Below are positions 26,367-35,506 of a stretch of DNA of 64,000 nt, piece by piece; the stretch's first letter is position 1, and each line of letters starts with the position of its first letter. Source of the DNA: Flavobacterium hercynium (GTDB lineage Bacteria; Bacteroidota; Bacteroidia; Flavobacteriales; Flavobacteriaceae); the NCBI RefSeq assembly GCF_002217285.1, contig NZ_MUGW01000026.1:124001-188000 (forward strand), read 5' to 3'. The notes below the pieces were generated by a model. That model ran no database searches, was not told the origin of the DNA, and worked only from the letters and a program-made list of their open reading frames with translations. The translations under genes were made by a program, and so were the position numbers.

Positions 26367-27237
26367 ACACAGTAGTGATTTTGTATAAGGATACGATAAG
26401 AATGATTAAAGATATATAAAATATGATTAAATTTTCATTTATAATTTTCATTATCAATGCAAAACCAGACATTAAAAAGGCAAGCATAAAAAAGGGATAA
26501 TATTTTTTGTTATTAATCCAGATCCAAATATTATATTTTTGATTAATGAGAATTCCGATGACTCCAATAATAAAGCCAATTGCACTGCCTAAAACTACAT
26601 CTAGAGGATGATGTGCCCCGACACCTACTCTTGTAAATACGATTAATAATCCAATCATAAGAATAAAAGCGGACCAAAAAATTTGATTAATACGTTTTTT
26701 TGGCATGAAAGCAAATAACAAAACAGAAATTACGGCAAAGACCGTTAAAGAATGCCCGGAAGGCGTGCTGTTATGACCTGTTAATGTTTCTCCTATAATC
26801 GAAAAACTGCTGTGATCATATACTGCAGCAGGTCTTGGTACTGCAAATGTCTTTTTTAACAGGCAACAAAAAATAAGTGAAATAAGTAATGATGAAGCTA
26901 AATACTCCCAAATTTTAGGTGCATATACAACGAAAATACTCAAAAATGAGAGGATGATCAGTGCGTTGCCAAATTGGGTAAGGTTATTCTGTGTGCTTGG
27001 ATATTGAGATAATTTAGCATTTATAAAAAAGAAATAATCTTTTTGAATTTGTATATATGACTCGGCACAAAGGGCATCCTGAACATAAAGGAACAATACA
27101 ATTGAAATAATTAAAAGTAGTGGTAAACAAACCACAGATAATTTAATCTTTGAACAATTGCAAGTAATAAATGAATTCATTCCGTTTCTTTTTGAGATCG
27201 CCCTAAAAAAAGGTAGACAGATTAATATTGAGTCCAA
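26353..27237 (-). CDS. PAP2-family membrane phosphatase, probable lipid A phosphatase
   Basis: This membrane protein (294 residues from ATG 27237; ATG 27180 would give a shorter form starting MNSFITCNCSK) has the three PAP2 motifs: KKTFAVPRP (Kx6RP, around 128-136), PSGHS (around 157-161) and TRVGVGAHHPLD (Rx5HxxxD, around 202-213). Six hydrophobic helices surround them, placing the active site on the periplasmic face. It precedes and overlaps the EptA-like gene. In Helicobacter pylori an LpxE phosphatase and EptA act in sequence, dephosphorylating lipid A and adding phosphoethanolamine, so LpxE-like activity is the best guess. An undecaprenyl-pyrophosphate or PgpB-type role is the alternative. 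Confidence 0.82.
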   Translation of the reverse strand: MDSILICLPFFRAISKRNGMNSFITCNCSKIKLSVVCLPLLLIISIVLFLYVQDALCAESYIQIQKDYFFFINAKLSQYPSTQNNLTQFGNALIILSFLSIFVVYAPKIWEYLASSLLISLIFCCLLKKTFAVPRPAAVYDHSSFSIIGETLTGHNSTPSGHSLTVFAVISVLLFAFMPKKRINQIFWSAFILMIGLLIVFTRVGVGAHHPLDVVLGSAIGFIIGVIGILINQKYNIWIWINNKKYYPFFMLAFLMSGFALIMKIINENLIIFYISLIILIVSLYKITTVYVKK

Positions 27238-27616
27238 AAGAGTATTATTGACTACTCTTGATCATTAATTTATGTTTACAAATTTAAATCCCTATCAAGT
27301 CTTATTAAATTCAAAGTGTGTCAGATTAAGACATATTTTTGGTAGTAAAAGAACCTGTTTTTTTCTATAAGAAATGCGTAATTACACATGCCAAAAAGTG
27401 TGTTGTAACTATATGTGATCATCATAATAATCATGCTGCAGTTATATATGATGATATTGTAAAAAAATATTATGTTAAAAATTAACATTTCAAATGTAGT
27501 CTAAATAGTAATAATAGCAAAATAATTTAATAATAATTATAATAAATAGAGATATGTGTATTATTATTGTTAAAATTTAATGGATTACATTTTTAATTTA
27601 TTTACAATTTTTATAC

Positions 27617-27767
27617 GTAAAAAAGCCTCTTGGAAGAAGAGGCTGAGTTTTTAATTATTTTATGATCCACGTCTTGCTCATCTATGTTTTTAGGATCTTT
27701 TTTAAACCTATTTAATTGTTCAGAGCAAAAAAAAAAACGGCATTAACTAAAAGTCAATGCCGTTTTT
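27617..27767 (-). terminator. Two tandem minus-strand terminators after the Oar-like receptor
   Basis: The first (27727-27767) has arms AAAAACGGCATT and AATGCCGTTTTT with a long T run on the minus strand. The second (27617-27644) has arms AGCCTCTT and AAGAGGCT around a 5-nt loop, again with T's on the minus strand. Both lie in the gene-free stretch 27238-27787. Elsewhere in that stretch I see only AT-rich sequence and a weak 9-bp dyad (ATCATCATA, 27418, with TATGATGAT, 27447). Confidence 0.8.
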
Positions 27768-27787
27768 GTAACCTGTTTTTTTATCAA

Positions 27788-30700
27788 TTATTTACCAAAG
27801 ATGTATCTAATTGTAAATTGTGCCTGCCATACATCAAACGTAGAACCGTTCTTTTGGAAAGTGTCTTTAATTAAATATCTGTTTCCATTAGGATCTGTCT
27901 GAGTAGCCAAAGTATAAACCGGTACATTAGACGTTGATGTTGTAGAATATGCTAATACGTTTGGATTAGTTGCTCTTTGCGTAATTCCCCAATCTTTATT
28001 GATCATATTCGTAAAGTTTAAGATATCAGCTCTAAATTGGAAAGAGTTCTTTTTACCAGCGATTTTGATGTTAATATCTTGAGTGATAGATAAATCTAAT
28101 CTGTGTAGCATTGGTAAAATAGCACCATTTCTTTCAGCATATTGACCTCTTCTTGTACGTAAGTACTTGTCTTGATCGATATAAGCATCAAAAGCAGTTC
28201 TTTGTTCAGCTTCTGTATACGTTCTATTTGTTGTAACACCGTTTACTACGCTTGATACTGTAACTGGAGCAAAACTTATTTCATTTGCACTGTTTGGTAC
28301 ATAAAGAAGGTCGTTTCCGTTAACTCTGTCTCCGTTCATATCTCCACTGTAAGCATAAGTAAAAGGATTTGCTGTTTCTCCAATGTATCCTAAGTTAATT
28401 GAAGTTGCTCCACCTAAACCTTTTCCGTATTCAATTCTGTATCCAACAACTCCAACCAAACGGTGAGGTGTATTGTTATTTGATAAAGAAACATCTAAAT
28501 CATTGTTTCCGTTTACCGATCTTGCACCAGTCCATGAACCAGAAGCAATAGATCCCGGAGAAATTAAATCAGTTGCTTGAGAGTGTGTATAAGCAAATGA
28601 TCCCCATAAACCATTTTGGTAAGGATATTCTAATTTGAATGTAGTAGAGTAGTAATATCCTTTATCAGAATTTGTTAAAACGATTCCGTTTGAAACGTTG
28701 TCATTAATTCTTGTTCCTGCATCATTACGAGAATATCTTGGTCTGTTATCTGTTCCTTCGAAAGTTCCAACAGGAGCATCAAAGTTCGCATTGTAATAAT
28801 TGATTGCGTTGATGTTTTTCTGAATTACACCTTCAACAGTACCTGTAAATCCGAATGGAAGTTTTTGATCAACTGCCATGGTTGTTTTCCATACTTGTGG
28901 GTATTTGAAATTCTTATCTGTAAAAGCTAAGTCAAATGTAGAAGGTAATGTTGGAGTTGTAGGAGTAAAATACTCAGCAGGTCTTGGTGTAAAACCATAT
29001 CCTCCGGCAGTGATAGCAGCACCACTAGCATCTACGAAACCAGTAAGAACACCATTGTTTCCAATTTGGTTCGATAAGTATACAGAAGGAGCTCTACCTG
29101 TGAAAATTCCTGAACCTCCACGAATAATTGTTGCAGCATCTGCATTTAAGTCTAAGTTGAAACCAACTCTTGGCTCAAATAAATATTGTGCGTCCGGTAA
29201 TTTTGCTGTGTTGAATTGTTCACCATTAGCAAAAGTCATAGCTGTAACTGCAGGGTTCTCTAAACCAGTATTTGCATACCAAACTCTAGAAGCTCTAAGA
29301 CCAACAGATACTTTAAATTGATCACTTACTTTAATTTCGTCCTGAGCGTATAAATCTAATTTATTTGTTTTTAAGATTTGTATTGGTTCAGCAGCTCCCG
29401 GTAAAGCTGAATATCTGTACTGAAAACGAGCTGGTGAAGTAGCTGTTGTACTTGATGGAGCACCACCATTAGCAGCAGATTCGTTAGCAGCAGCATAAAA
29501 ATCAGCCAAAGAGTTGAATACATAAACTCCGTTTGAACCTGAGAAGAATAAGTTACTTGATTTGAAGTACTCAAAGTTAGCACCTAAAACAAGTGAATGT
29601 TTTCCAATAGTTCTTGTTACGTTGTCTGTAAAGTGTAATGTAGAATAAGAAAGTTTATTTCCTTGTGTAAAAGGATCTAAACCTACTGAAATATAAGTTG
29701 CAGTTCCTTTTTTGATATCAATTGTAGGGAATAATCCACCACCTTGTAAACCTCTGTCTTCAATTTGCTTGTCGTAACCAGCAATGAAGTTGTTGTACCA
29801 TGGACCAAATTTACTGTTTAATTCTACTACGATAGATCTCGTATTGTCTAAGATAGTATAACCACTATTTTGGAAAGACATTGCCAAAGTACTTGTTCTT
29901 CTGTTACCAAAACCTAATGAGTTTGAGTTTGAAGTTAATTCAGAAGAAGATGAGTTGTGGTGTACGTAACGAGCAGTAAGTTTGTGATTATCGTTAATGT
30001 TCCAGTCAATTCTGGTTAAGAATTTTTTAGATGTTTTTGGTGCATCATACCCTTCCCAAGGACCAGTAGTGTAGTTGAATTTTTCTTTCATGAAATTAGA
30101 AAGCGTTTCCATTTCCTGATAAGTTGGTTCAGAAACCTGAGCACCTCCGTTTGGAGATCCTGTAGAAGTCCATGTAGTAGCAGGGCTTGTATTTTCGATA
30201 GTTTCAAAGTTACCAAAGAAGAATAATTTGTCTTTGATGATTGGTGCTCCAAGACGAGCTCCCCAAATTTTTTCATCAAATTTTCCTGGAACGATAGTAA
30301 CATCTTTTCCTGGGTGTGTTCCTATAAAGCTAGATTTATTGCTTCTAAAAGAATTATAAACAGATCCTTCAACATCGTTTGTTCCGCTTCGTGTTACCGC
30401 ATTAATTCCAGATCCTAAAAATCCGGACTGACGTACATCGTAAGGCGCAATATTTACCTGAATTTGCTCAATCGCATCAAGTGAGATAGCAGTAGAACCT
30501 GTTCTACCACCTGCTTGTGACTCTGAACCTAAACCAAATCCGTTATTAAAAACAGATCCGTCGATAGTAAAGTTATTTAGTCTTGAATCCTGACCACCAA
30601 ACGTTCCGTTTGCACCAGCATTTGCATTATATTTTGTTACAGCAGTTACAGAACGTGATCCTAAAACAGGAACAGCTGCAATTTCTCTGTTTGAAAACTG

Positions 30701-31102
30701 TTGCGAAGCTCCAGTTCTTCCTTTGTTAAAGTTTCCGCTTGATTTAGTTGTAACAACAACTTCTTGAAGTGCATTAGCATCTTCTTCGATTTTAACATTT
30801 ACAGTAAGGTTGTTTCCTAAACCTACGTTGATGTCAGTGATTTCAGTTGTTTTGAAACCAATGTAGGTTACTTTTACGGAGTAAGGACCACCTGGTCTTA
30901 ATCCCTGAACGGCGTAACCTCCGTCAAAATCAGATGTGGTGAAGTATTTCGTTCCTGTTGGCTTGTGCACAATTTCTACTGTTGCACCAGGAAGAGCTTC
31001 TCCTTTGTTTGATCTAACAATTCCAGACATGGCCGAAGTCGTAACCTGAGCATGACCTAAAGCAGATAGAAAAAGAATAAAAATTAAAATAATTTTTCTC
31101 AT
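27788..31102 (-). CDS. Oar-like TonB-dependent outer-membrane receptor
   Basis: This 1104-residue outer-membrane protein starts with a signal peptide (MRKIILIFILFLSALGHA, cleaved near 18). A carboxypeptidase-regulatory-like beta-sandwich follows at about 25-110 (GIVRSNKGEALPGATVEIVH), then a TonB plug at about 115-240 (EVVVTTKSSGNFNKGRTGAS, IEQIQVNIAPYDVRQSG) and a long beta-barrel ending in the aromatic FTIRYIFGK. The layout matches the Oar family of Bacteroidota and myxobacteria, not SusC. It is a single gene with its own terminators and no SusD partner, so its substrate is unknown. It may take up peptides or serve in adhesion or vesicle biology. Confidence 0.88.
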   Translation of the reverse strand: MRKIILIFILFLSALGHAQVTTSAMSGIVRSNKGEALPGATVEIVHKPTGTKYFTTSDFDGGYAVQGLRPGGPYSVKVTYIGFKTTEITDINVGLGNNLTVNVKIEEDANALQEVVVTTKSSGNFNKGRTGASQQFSNREIAAVPVLGSRSVTAVTKYNANAGANGTFGGQDSRLNNFTIDGSVFNNGFGLGSESQAGGRTGSTAISLDAIEQIQVNIAPYDVRQSGFLGSGINAVTRSGTNDVEGSVYNSFRSNKSSFIGTHPGKDVTIVPGKFDEKIWGARLGAPIIKDKLFFFGNFETIENTSPATTWTSTGSPNGGAQVSEPTYQEMETLSNFMKEKFNYTTGPWEGYDAPKTSKKFLTRIDWNINDNHKLTARYVHHNSSSSELTSNSNSLGFGNRRTSTLAMSFQNSGYTILDNTRSIVVELNSKFGPWYNNFIAGYDKQIEDRGLQGGGLFPTIDIKKGTATYISVGLDPFTQGNKLSYSTLHFTDNVTRTIGKHSLVLGANFEYFKSSNLFFSGSNGVYVFNSLADFYAAANESAANGGAPSSTTATSPARFQYRYSALPGAAEPIQILKTNKLDLYAQDEIKVSDQFKVSVGLRASRVWYANTGLENPAVTAMTFANGEQFNTAKLPDAQYLFEPRVGFNLDLNADAATIIRGGSGIFTGRAPSVYLSNQIGNNGVLTGFVDASGAAITAGGYGFTPRPAEYFTPTTPTLPSTFDLAFTDKNFKYPQVWKTTMAVDQKLPFGFTGTVEGVIQKNINAINYYNANFDAPVGTFEGTDNRPRYSRNDAGTRINDNVSNGIVLTNSDKGYYYSTTFKLEYPYQNGLWGSFAYTHSQATDLISPGSIASGSWTGARSVNGNNDLDVSLSNNNTPHRLVGVVGYRIEYGKGLGGATSINLGYIGETANPFTYAYSGDMNGDRVNGNDLLYVPNSANEISFAPVTVSSVVNGVTTNRTYTEAEQRTAFDAYIDQDKYLRTRRGQYAERNGAILPMLHRLDLSITQDINIKIAGKKNSFQFRADILNFTNMINKDWGITQRATNPNVLAYSTTSTSNVPVYTLATQTDPNGNRYLIKDTFQKNGSTFDVWQAQFTIRYIFGK

Positions 31103-31514
31103 TTTTTTTTACAATATTAAGTTTGTTTATTTTTAGCAAAATTATAACATTTAAAAGCTTGCATGTTAAATAAATGTTATGTTAAGATAAACCTTAATAA
31201 CCGATTTTTGTAATCTAATTGTAAAATGGAAACGGCAAATGGAGTAAGAGAATTATTTTTCTTACAGAAGTAACTCAAGAGCGAATTAGCTGTATTTATG
31301 CGGTTTTCCAATAAAAAGTATTTAGTTCAAAAAAAATGTTTTGGAAAGAAATAAGATTGTAAGACTATAACTTCACAATAAAAAAAGTTACAGTTTACAA
31401 AACACTAAAATAATCATAATAAGATTGATGTTAATTTAAAACTATTTGTCATTATAATCAAATGATCCTAAATAACTTTGACTTGAATATATTAGCCATC
31501 TACATTTTTTATAT
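31103..31514. other. AT-rich divergent intergenic region
   Basis: This 412-bp stretch separates the leftward Oar-like receptor from a rightward small gene and must hold promoters for both. I see no convincing consensus box, RNA gene or repeat in it. Confidence 0.5.
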
Positions 31515-31700
31515 ATGAAAACAATTCAATTTAGAACCGATGATCTGACGCAGTATACAGTTAATATCGATCAAATTACGTGTATGTTTCCGGTAGAAGA
31601 ATCTTTGGGTACATGGATACATTTAAGTTGTGGTACCCGATTAAAAACCATTTTCACCCTTGAAACAATAGTAGATATGATAGAGAAGTCATTGAGCTAA
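31515..31700 (+). CDS. Small hypothetical protein (61 aa)
   Basis: Not recognised. The ATG at 31515 opens a 61-residue frame, MKTIQFRTDDLTQYTVNIDQ onward, with two predicted beta-rich stretches (NIDQITCMFPVEES, TWIHLSCGTRLKTIF) and a C-terminal helix (LETIVDMIEKSLS). There is no signal peptide or membrane segment. The sequence has normal coding character and sits alone between the Oar-like receptor and a convergent thioesterase gene. It resembles short regulatory or chaperone-like proteins found in Flavobacteria, but no function is claimed. Confidence 0.55.
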   Translation: MKTIQFRTDDLTQYTVNIDQITCMFPVEESLGTWIHLSCGTRLKTIFTLETIVDMIEKSLS

Positions 31701-31774
31701 TATTTAGAATAAAATAACATCCTTCAATTTGGGAAAGTGCTAATCAAATTGAAGGATATTATAAGGAGTGTATG

Positions 31775-32176
31775 TTATTTGATAGCATTTAGCCATTGCT
31801 CTGTTGGAGCAACCAATTTTCGCTCCTTAGTATCAAACAAACCAATTTTCATTTCTACGTCAGAGTACACATTATTATCACTATCGGTAATCCATTGTTT
31901 GATGGTGCCGATTTTTCCTGAGTATTCGCCAGTTTGAGAGTGAATGATTATTTTTTTTCTAAGTTTAAGTTCTTTTATAAATCTAAGTTTGATTTCTAAG
32001 ATTACAGGCCCCAATCCTGTGTTTTTAATGGTATCTAAACCATAACCGTTTTCGCTGATAAACTCCCAACGGGCTTCTTCATAGATTTGAAGGTAAGTAG
32101 CATTATTTACGTGACCGAAAGTGTCAAGATGAAATTCTTTAATAGTAAGTTCATACTTGAAAATTTTGTTTTCCAT
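31775..32176 (-). CDS. Acyl-CoA thioesterase, hotdog fold (YbgC/4HBT type)
   Basis: The 133-residue cytosolic enzyme probably hydrolyses acyl-CoA or acyl-ACP thioesters. The catalytic signature is DTFGHVNNATYLQIYEEARW (about 18-37), which has the Asp and HVNN pattern of the 4-hydroxybenzoyl-CoA/YbgC thioesterase clade. The following strands (GPVILEIKLRFIKELKLRKK) complete a single hotdog domain, the typical family length. It converges on the 61-residue gene. The specific acyl substrate is unknown. Confidence 0.85.
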   Translation of the reverse strand: MENKIFKYELTIKEFHLDTFGHVNNATYLQIYEEARWEFISENGYGLDTIKNTGLGPVILEIKLRFIKELKLRKKIIIHSQTGEYSGKIGTIKQWITDSDNNVYSDVEMKIGLFDTKERKLVAPTEQWLNAIK

Positions 32177-32537
32177 TATAGGATAGTTTTTAATGTTGTT
32201 ATTTCAAAAGTACTATTAAATTAGGTTTTTCTCAACATTGGCTACACAATTTGTCTTTTACCATTCTTTAATTTTTTTATAGAAGCATTCAGGTATTCTT
32301 AAAGAGACTTATAATAAATTATTCTTTTTTTAATGACACTTAATTCATTAGTTCATACCTGAAAAACGACTACTCATGACAGTTTATCAGATATAGATTT
32401 TCATTTCATATACATTTATAATCGCTAAATCATTTTGTTATAGTACAGGTTAATACTTGTGTAACAAAAACAATCAAAAATTGTATATAGAGTGGAGCAG
32501 ATCCCACCTTAAAAAACGAACTAAATTATTAGAAATT
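32177..32537. other. Promoter region of the aegerolysin-MACPF pair
   Basis: This 361-bp AT-rich stretch is shared by the leftward thioesterase and the rightward cytolysin pair. No exact TAnnTTTG box was found; TACTTGTG (32455-32462) and TACATTTA near 32410 are the closest. No terminator or regulator site stands out, so the pair's regulation is unknown. Confidence 0.45.
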
Positions 32538-32945
32538 ATGGCATATTCTCAATGGGTTGTGGTAAAAATTGTATCAGAAAACATGACTTTAAAAGTGCAA
32601 AACGCGAAATTAGATTATGGGAAGTTTTATAAAAAAGACAATAAAGACCATACTATTAGTATTGCTGATATTAATAAAATAACGATCGCTTCCGGTAAGA
32701 TTGATTATGTATGTTCGTGTGGACGTTCTGGTTCTTCTACAGGTACTGAAGGTCGTTTTGAGCTTTTCGAAGGAGATACCAAAATTGGAGAGTTTGGCTG
32801 GGATTGTCCATATTGGAAAAAGACGAATCACTTTAATTGGACTCAGGTAGAGGCTACTAAGAAAACCTATAGTACAAATATGGAAGGTGGTAATAAGGAT
32901 TCTGGGGCAATTGGAAATATTACCATTACATGTGTTAAAATATAG
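32538..32945 (+). CDS. Aegerolysin-family protein, lipid-binding component of a predicted two-part cytolysin
   Basis: This 135-residue protein begins MAYSQWVVVKIVSENMTLKV and carries the aegerolysin hallmarks: GKFYKKDNKDHTISIADINK (28-47), an IASGKIDYVCSCGRSGSS stretch (50-67) followed by GTEGRFELFEG (69-79), and a Trp-rich segment with WDCPYWKKTN (88-97). Aegerolysins are small beta-sandwich proteins that bind specific membrane lipids, such as sphingomyelin/cholesterol or ceramide phosphoethanolamine, and recruit a MACPF partner. The ATG at 32538 was preferred over an in-frame TTG at 32457 because it gives the family N-terminus. There is no signal peptide, as usual for the family. The MACPF-like gene starts 71 bp downstream on the same strand. 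Confidence 0.85.
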   Translation: MAYSQWVVVKIVSENMTLKVQNAKLDYGKFYKKDNKDHTISIADINKITIASGKIDYVCSCGRSGSSTGTEGRFELFEGDTKIGEFGWDCPYWKKTNHFNWTQVEATKKTYSTNMEGGNKDSGAIGNITITCVKI

Positions 32946-33016
32946 TGTAACGAATTATATAAAAGATTAGTTTAAAAAACAACCTAATTTCTACACATTA
33001 AATAATTACAAATAAT

Positions 33017-35275
33017 ATGGAAAATATAGAGAGTAATACATTAATTAGCACGGAGAATAATACCGTAAATGACACAAAGAATAGTGTAAATGAGAAAAAC
33101 GGTGTTGCTAATCCTTTTTATGCAGTCGAGGTTGGAAGTGTTATACGAGGCGATATCGGACGTTTTCAGGCATCTATAATAAAAGGTGCTATTACGAGAA
33201 TGATTCCGGATAAAGAAGTAAAGCAAACCATGACAGGAAGCAGCTCTTATGCCTACACTGATAGCTTAAATCAAGGATCTGTTGGTGTTTCAGGTTCTTA
33301 CGGGATTTCGGGACTTGCAAATATTAATGCTGGATTATCAGTATATGCAGGTAATTCTGTAGCTAAGCTTACCAAGAAAGTAGCGGTCAATTACAATGTG
33401 CAAATGTTATCTGGTGTTGAATATATCAACCTTAACGATTTGAATACAGCGGATTTAATTAATTCTCTACAGGCAAATCCAAAACAAATGGCATTGAGAG
33501 CATTAGATAATTATAATCAATTGATCAAGAAAATTGGTAAAACTGATTTGCTAACCATTATGCAAAATCCGAAGGACAATCCAGAAGTTATTGAAATGGT
33601 TGAGGAATGGGTAAAATCTGTTCAACTGTTTTTTAGAGATCATGGAGATGGAATTGTTCTTGGTGTAGTGTGGGGAGGTATGGGAACGGTTTCTTTAGAG
33701 ATGATAAGCAAATCTGGCGAAAGCAGCTGGAAATACGGTACAAAAGGTAATTTTACGTATTCAGGAGTTGGAAAAGCTATAACTGTAGAAGCGGCTTACG
33801 ACGGAAGTAATGCTAAAAGAGAATCAGAGGTAGATGTTAGTACAACTTCCTATTCTAGTGGTGGCTGTGTTGCAGATCAAGTTAAAAAGTGGAGTGAAAT
33901 TGTAGAAGGTAAGGCTTTTAATGATATTAGTTCGATTAGTCTGTTAGAAAAAGCCCCTCAACTTAGTGCAGTAAAAGACCCTCCAAAAGTACCAGAATTT
34001 AAAACACCAGCAAAAGATTCGAAGGTTACGGATAAAATAAAAGAAATAAGCGACTTGAGTGGTTTAGAGGCATTTGCTAAAGCAGCTGCTTACGAGAAAG
34101 CGAAGCAAACAGAGAAAGATTTAACATTAGATGAATTTTTAAGACGTGCTGCAGAAAAGGCAAATCCTAAGCAGGTTAATGATCTTAAAGATAAGGTTAA
34201 TGCTAATGATTTAGATGTAGAGCCAAATAAAGTGATACAATCAATTGCAAACCATTCTATAAGTTTTAAAACAATTGGATTGCCTGAAAATAGTATTGCT
34301 GAAGAACCTACATTGGAAAAGAAAGATGATAATTATACTGTACTGGGAGTATGGATTAGTAATTGGTCTGATTTATTTCCATGGATGGCTACAGGTTATT
34401 TAAATGCTATAGATGATGTAAGCTCGACACAAGCAATTATTAAAAAACAATGTATGATTCAGGATTTCCTTACCTTAGGAAAAACCTATTTTATGCTTGA
34501 TGCGAGTGGAATTTCTCATAACGATTTTAATATGGATTCTTTTACTCAAATTGCAGTTTCTTTTAGTAAGCAAGCTGGATATATACGAGATAATTTTGAT
34601 GCCGAGAATGTGATAAAAAATGCCTTTGATGAATTAAGTATTGAGGCTCAGAAAATTTATACAAAATGGAATGATATTAAATTTTTACGTAGTGCAGAAT
34701 TAGGTTTAGGTATTATGTATGAAGGTAAAAAGTCTGTAACCGGTACTGTTATAAAAACAGAGCATTCAACTTATACAAAAGTGTGGTACAAGACTGATAA
34801 TTGCTCTTTTTTACCTAAAAATTACAGTGCATTTAGTGATTTTTTAAAAGTAATTCCGTTTATAACACCAAATGGGGATGTGTATGCTTTTGGACCTTCT
34901 CAAATGCTGCTTAATCAAATTAACGATGATGGAGCAATATTTTCTAAAAATCCCCTAATTGCCGCTAAACTAACGGTAGATAAAGAAAAACGTGTATTGA
35001 AAAAAGGTGATGTGATTCTTTATCCGATTCGTTTTGATGCTGCCAAAGACATTCCTTCTTCTTGGGTAGGGCAAAGTATAAGCACCAACGTGGGAGCTAT
35101 TAAAAATATAAACCAACACCTTGATAATGCGATTAAAGCAATGAAAGATTTAAATGTTTACAGTTTTAGCAGCAGCAACTGGAAACCAGATTGGAAACCT
35201 GAAGATTATTACAGCTTTAGTGCCATCAAAAAACAATACATTGGTATTGTAGAAGAATTACACAATGTTTTTTAA
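33017..35275 (+). CDS. MACPF-like pore-forming protein, partner of the aegerolysin
   Basis: The 752-residue protein has no signal peptide. Its N-terminal half (about 35-300) has the order of a membrane attack complex/perforin domain: beta strands and a Gly/Ser-rich amphipathic stretch (SVGVSGSYGISGLANINAGL, 88-107), helical segments (145-205), then FFRDHGDGIVLGVVWGG (205-221). That last stretch matches the MACPF core signature, a GD/GTH-type turn, a hydrophobic strand and a Gly-Gly hinge. After it comes a second amphipathic strand region (about 235-285) that could form the other transmembrane hairpin. Residues 310-410 are charged and helical, and 430-752 form a C-terminal region I cannot assign. 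Size and order match the large partner of known aegerolysin/MACPF cytolysins (pleurotolysin B, AfIP-1B). A terminator follows at 35306. Confidence 0.75.
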   Translation: MENIESNTLISTENNTVNDTKNSVNEKNGVANPFYAVEVGSVIRGDIGRFQASIIKGAITRMIPDKEVKQTMTGSSSYAYTDSLNQGSVGVSGSYGISGLANINAGLSVYAGNSVAKLTKKVAVNYNVQMLSGVEYINLNDLNTADLINSLQANPKQMALRALDNYNQLIKKIGKTDLLTIMQNPKDNPEVIEMVEEWVKSVQLFFRDHGDGIVLGVVWGGMGTVSLEMISKSGESSWKYGTKGNFTYSGVGKAITVEAAYDGSNAKRESEVDVSTTSYSSGGCVADQVKKWSEIVEGKAFNDISSISLLEKAPQLSAVKDPPKVPEFKTPAKDSKVTDKIKEISDLSGLEAFAKAAAYEKAKQTEKDLTLDEFLRRAAEKANPKQVNDLKDKVNANDLDVEPNKVIQSIANHSISFKTIGLPENSIAEEPTLEKKDDNYTVLGVWISNWSDLFPWMATGYLNAIDDVSSTQAIIKKQCMIQDFLTLGKTYFMLDASGISHNDFNMDSFTQIAVSFSKQAGYIRDNFDAENVIKNAFDELSIEAQKIYTKWNDIKFLRSAELGLGIMYEGKKSVTGTVIKTEHSTYTKVWYKTDNCSFLPKNYSAFSDFLKVIPFITPNGDVYAFGPSQMLLNQINDDGAIFSKNPLIAAKLTVDKEKRVLKKGDVILYPIRFDAAKDIPSSWVGQSISTNVGAIKNINQHLDNAIKAMKDLNVYSFSSSNWKPDWKPEDYYSFSAIKKQYIGIVEELHNVF

Positions 35276-35305
35276 TAATTAATTTTTCAATTAGTGAAAT
35301 TTATA

Positions 35306-35339
35306 GAAAAAGCTAAATCATTTGATTTAGCTTTTTTTT
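35306..35339 (+). terminator. Terminator after the MACPF-like gene
   Basis: AAAAAGCTAAATCA pairs with TGATTTAGCTTTTT across a 2-nt centre and ends in a T tract. It closes the two-gene cytolysin unit. Confidence 0.85.
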
Positions 35340-35464
35340 GTATCTAAAAACAAGGTAGATTTTAATTTAAAATCAATATTATTATTTGTTGGTTCGTACA
35401 CAAATTGCAATATTAATAAATTATTAAATCGCAGATTGATGAAATTATGGAATACGGTTTATTA

Positions 35465-35495
35465 TACTTTTGTAAGGGTCTTCTCTAATATATCA
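35465..35495 (+). promoter_or_regulatory. Promoter and conserved leader element of the ECF sigma gene
   Basis: TACTTTTG at 35465-35472 fits the TAnnTTTG -7 box, 35 bp before the ATG. It is followed by GGTCTTCTCTAATATATCA (35477-35495), nearly the same as GGTCTTTTCTAATATATCA at 54687-54705 upstream of a lipoprotein gene. Confidence 0.5.
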
Positions 35496-35506
35496 ACAGT
35501 AGTTTT

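Noticed and set aside
27418..27455. ATCATCATA / TATGATGAT inverted repeat as an operator
   Set aside because: The arms are simple AT-rich repeats of low information, 20 bp apart and far from a start codon.
27617..27720. Short minus-strand reading frame reading EQLNRFKKDPKNIDEQDVDH
   Set aside because: It looks protein-like but has no ATG in frame and lies between two terminators, so I cannot support it as a gene.
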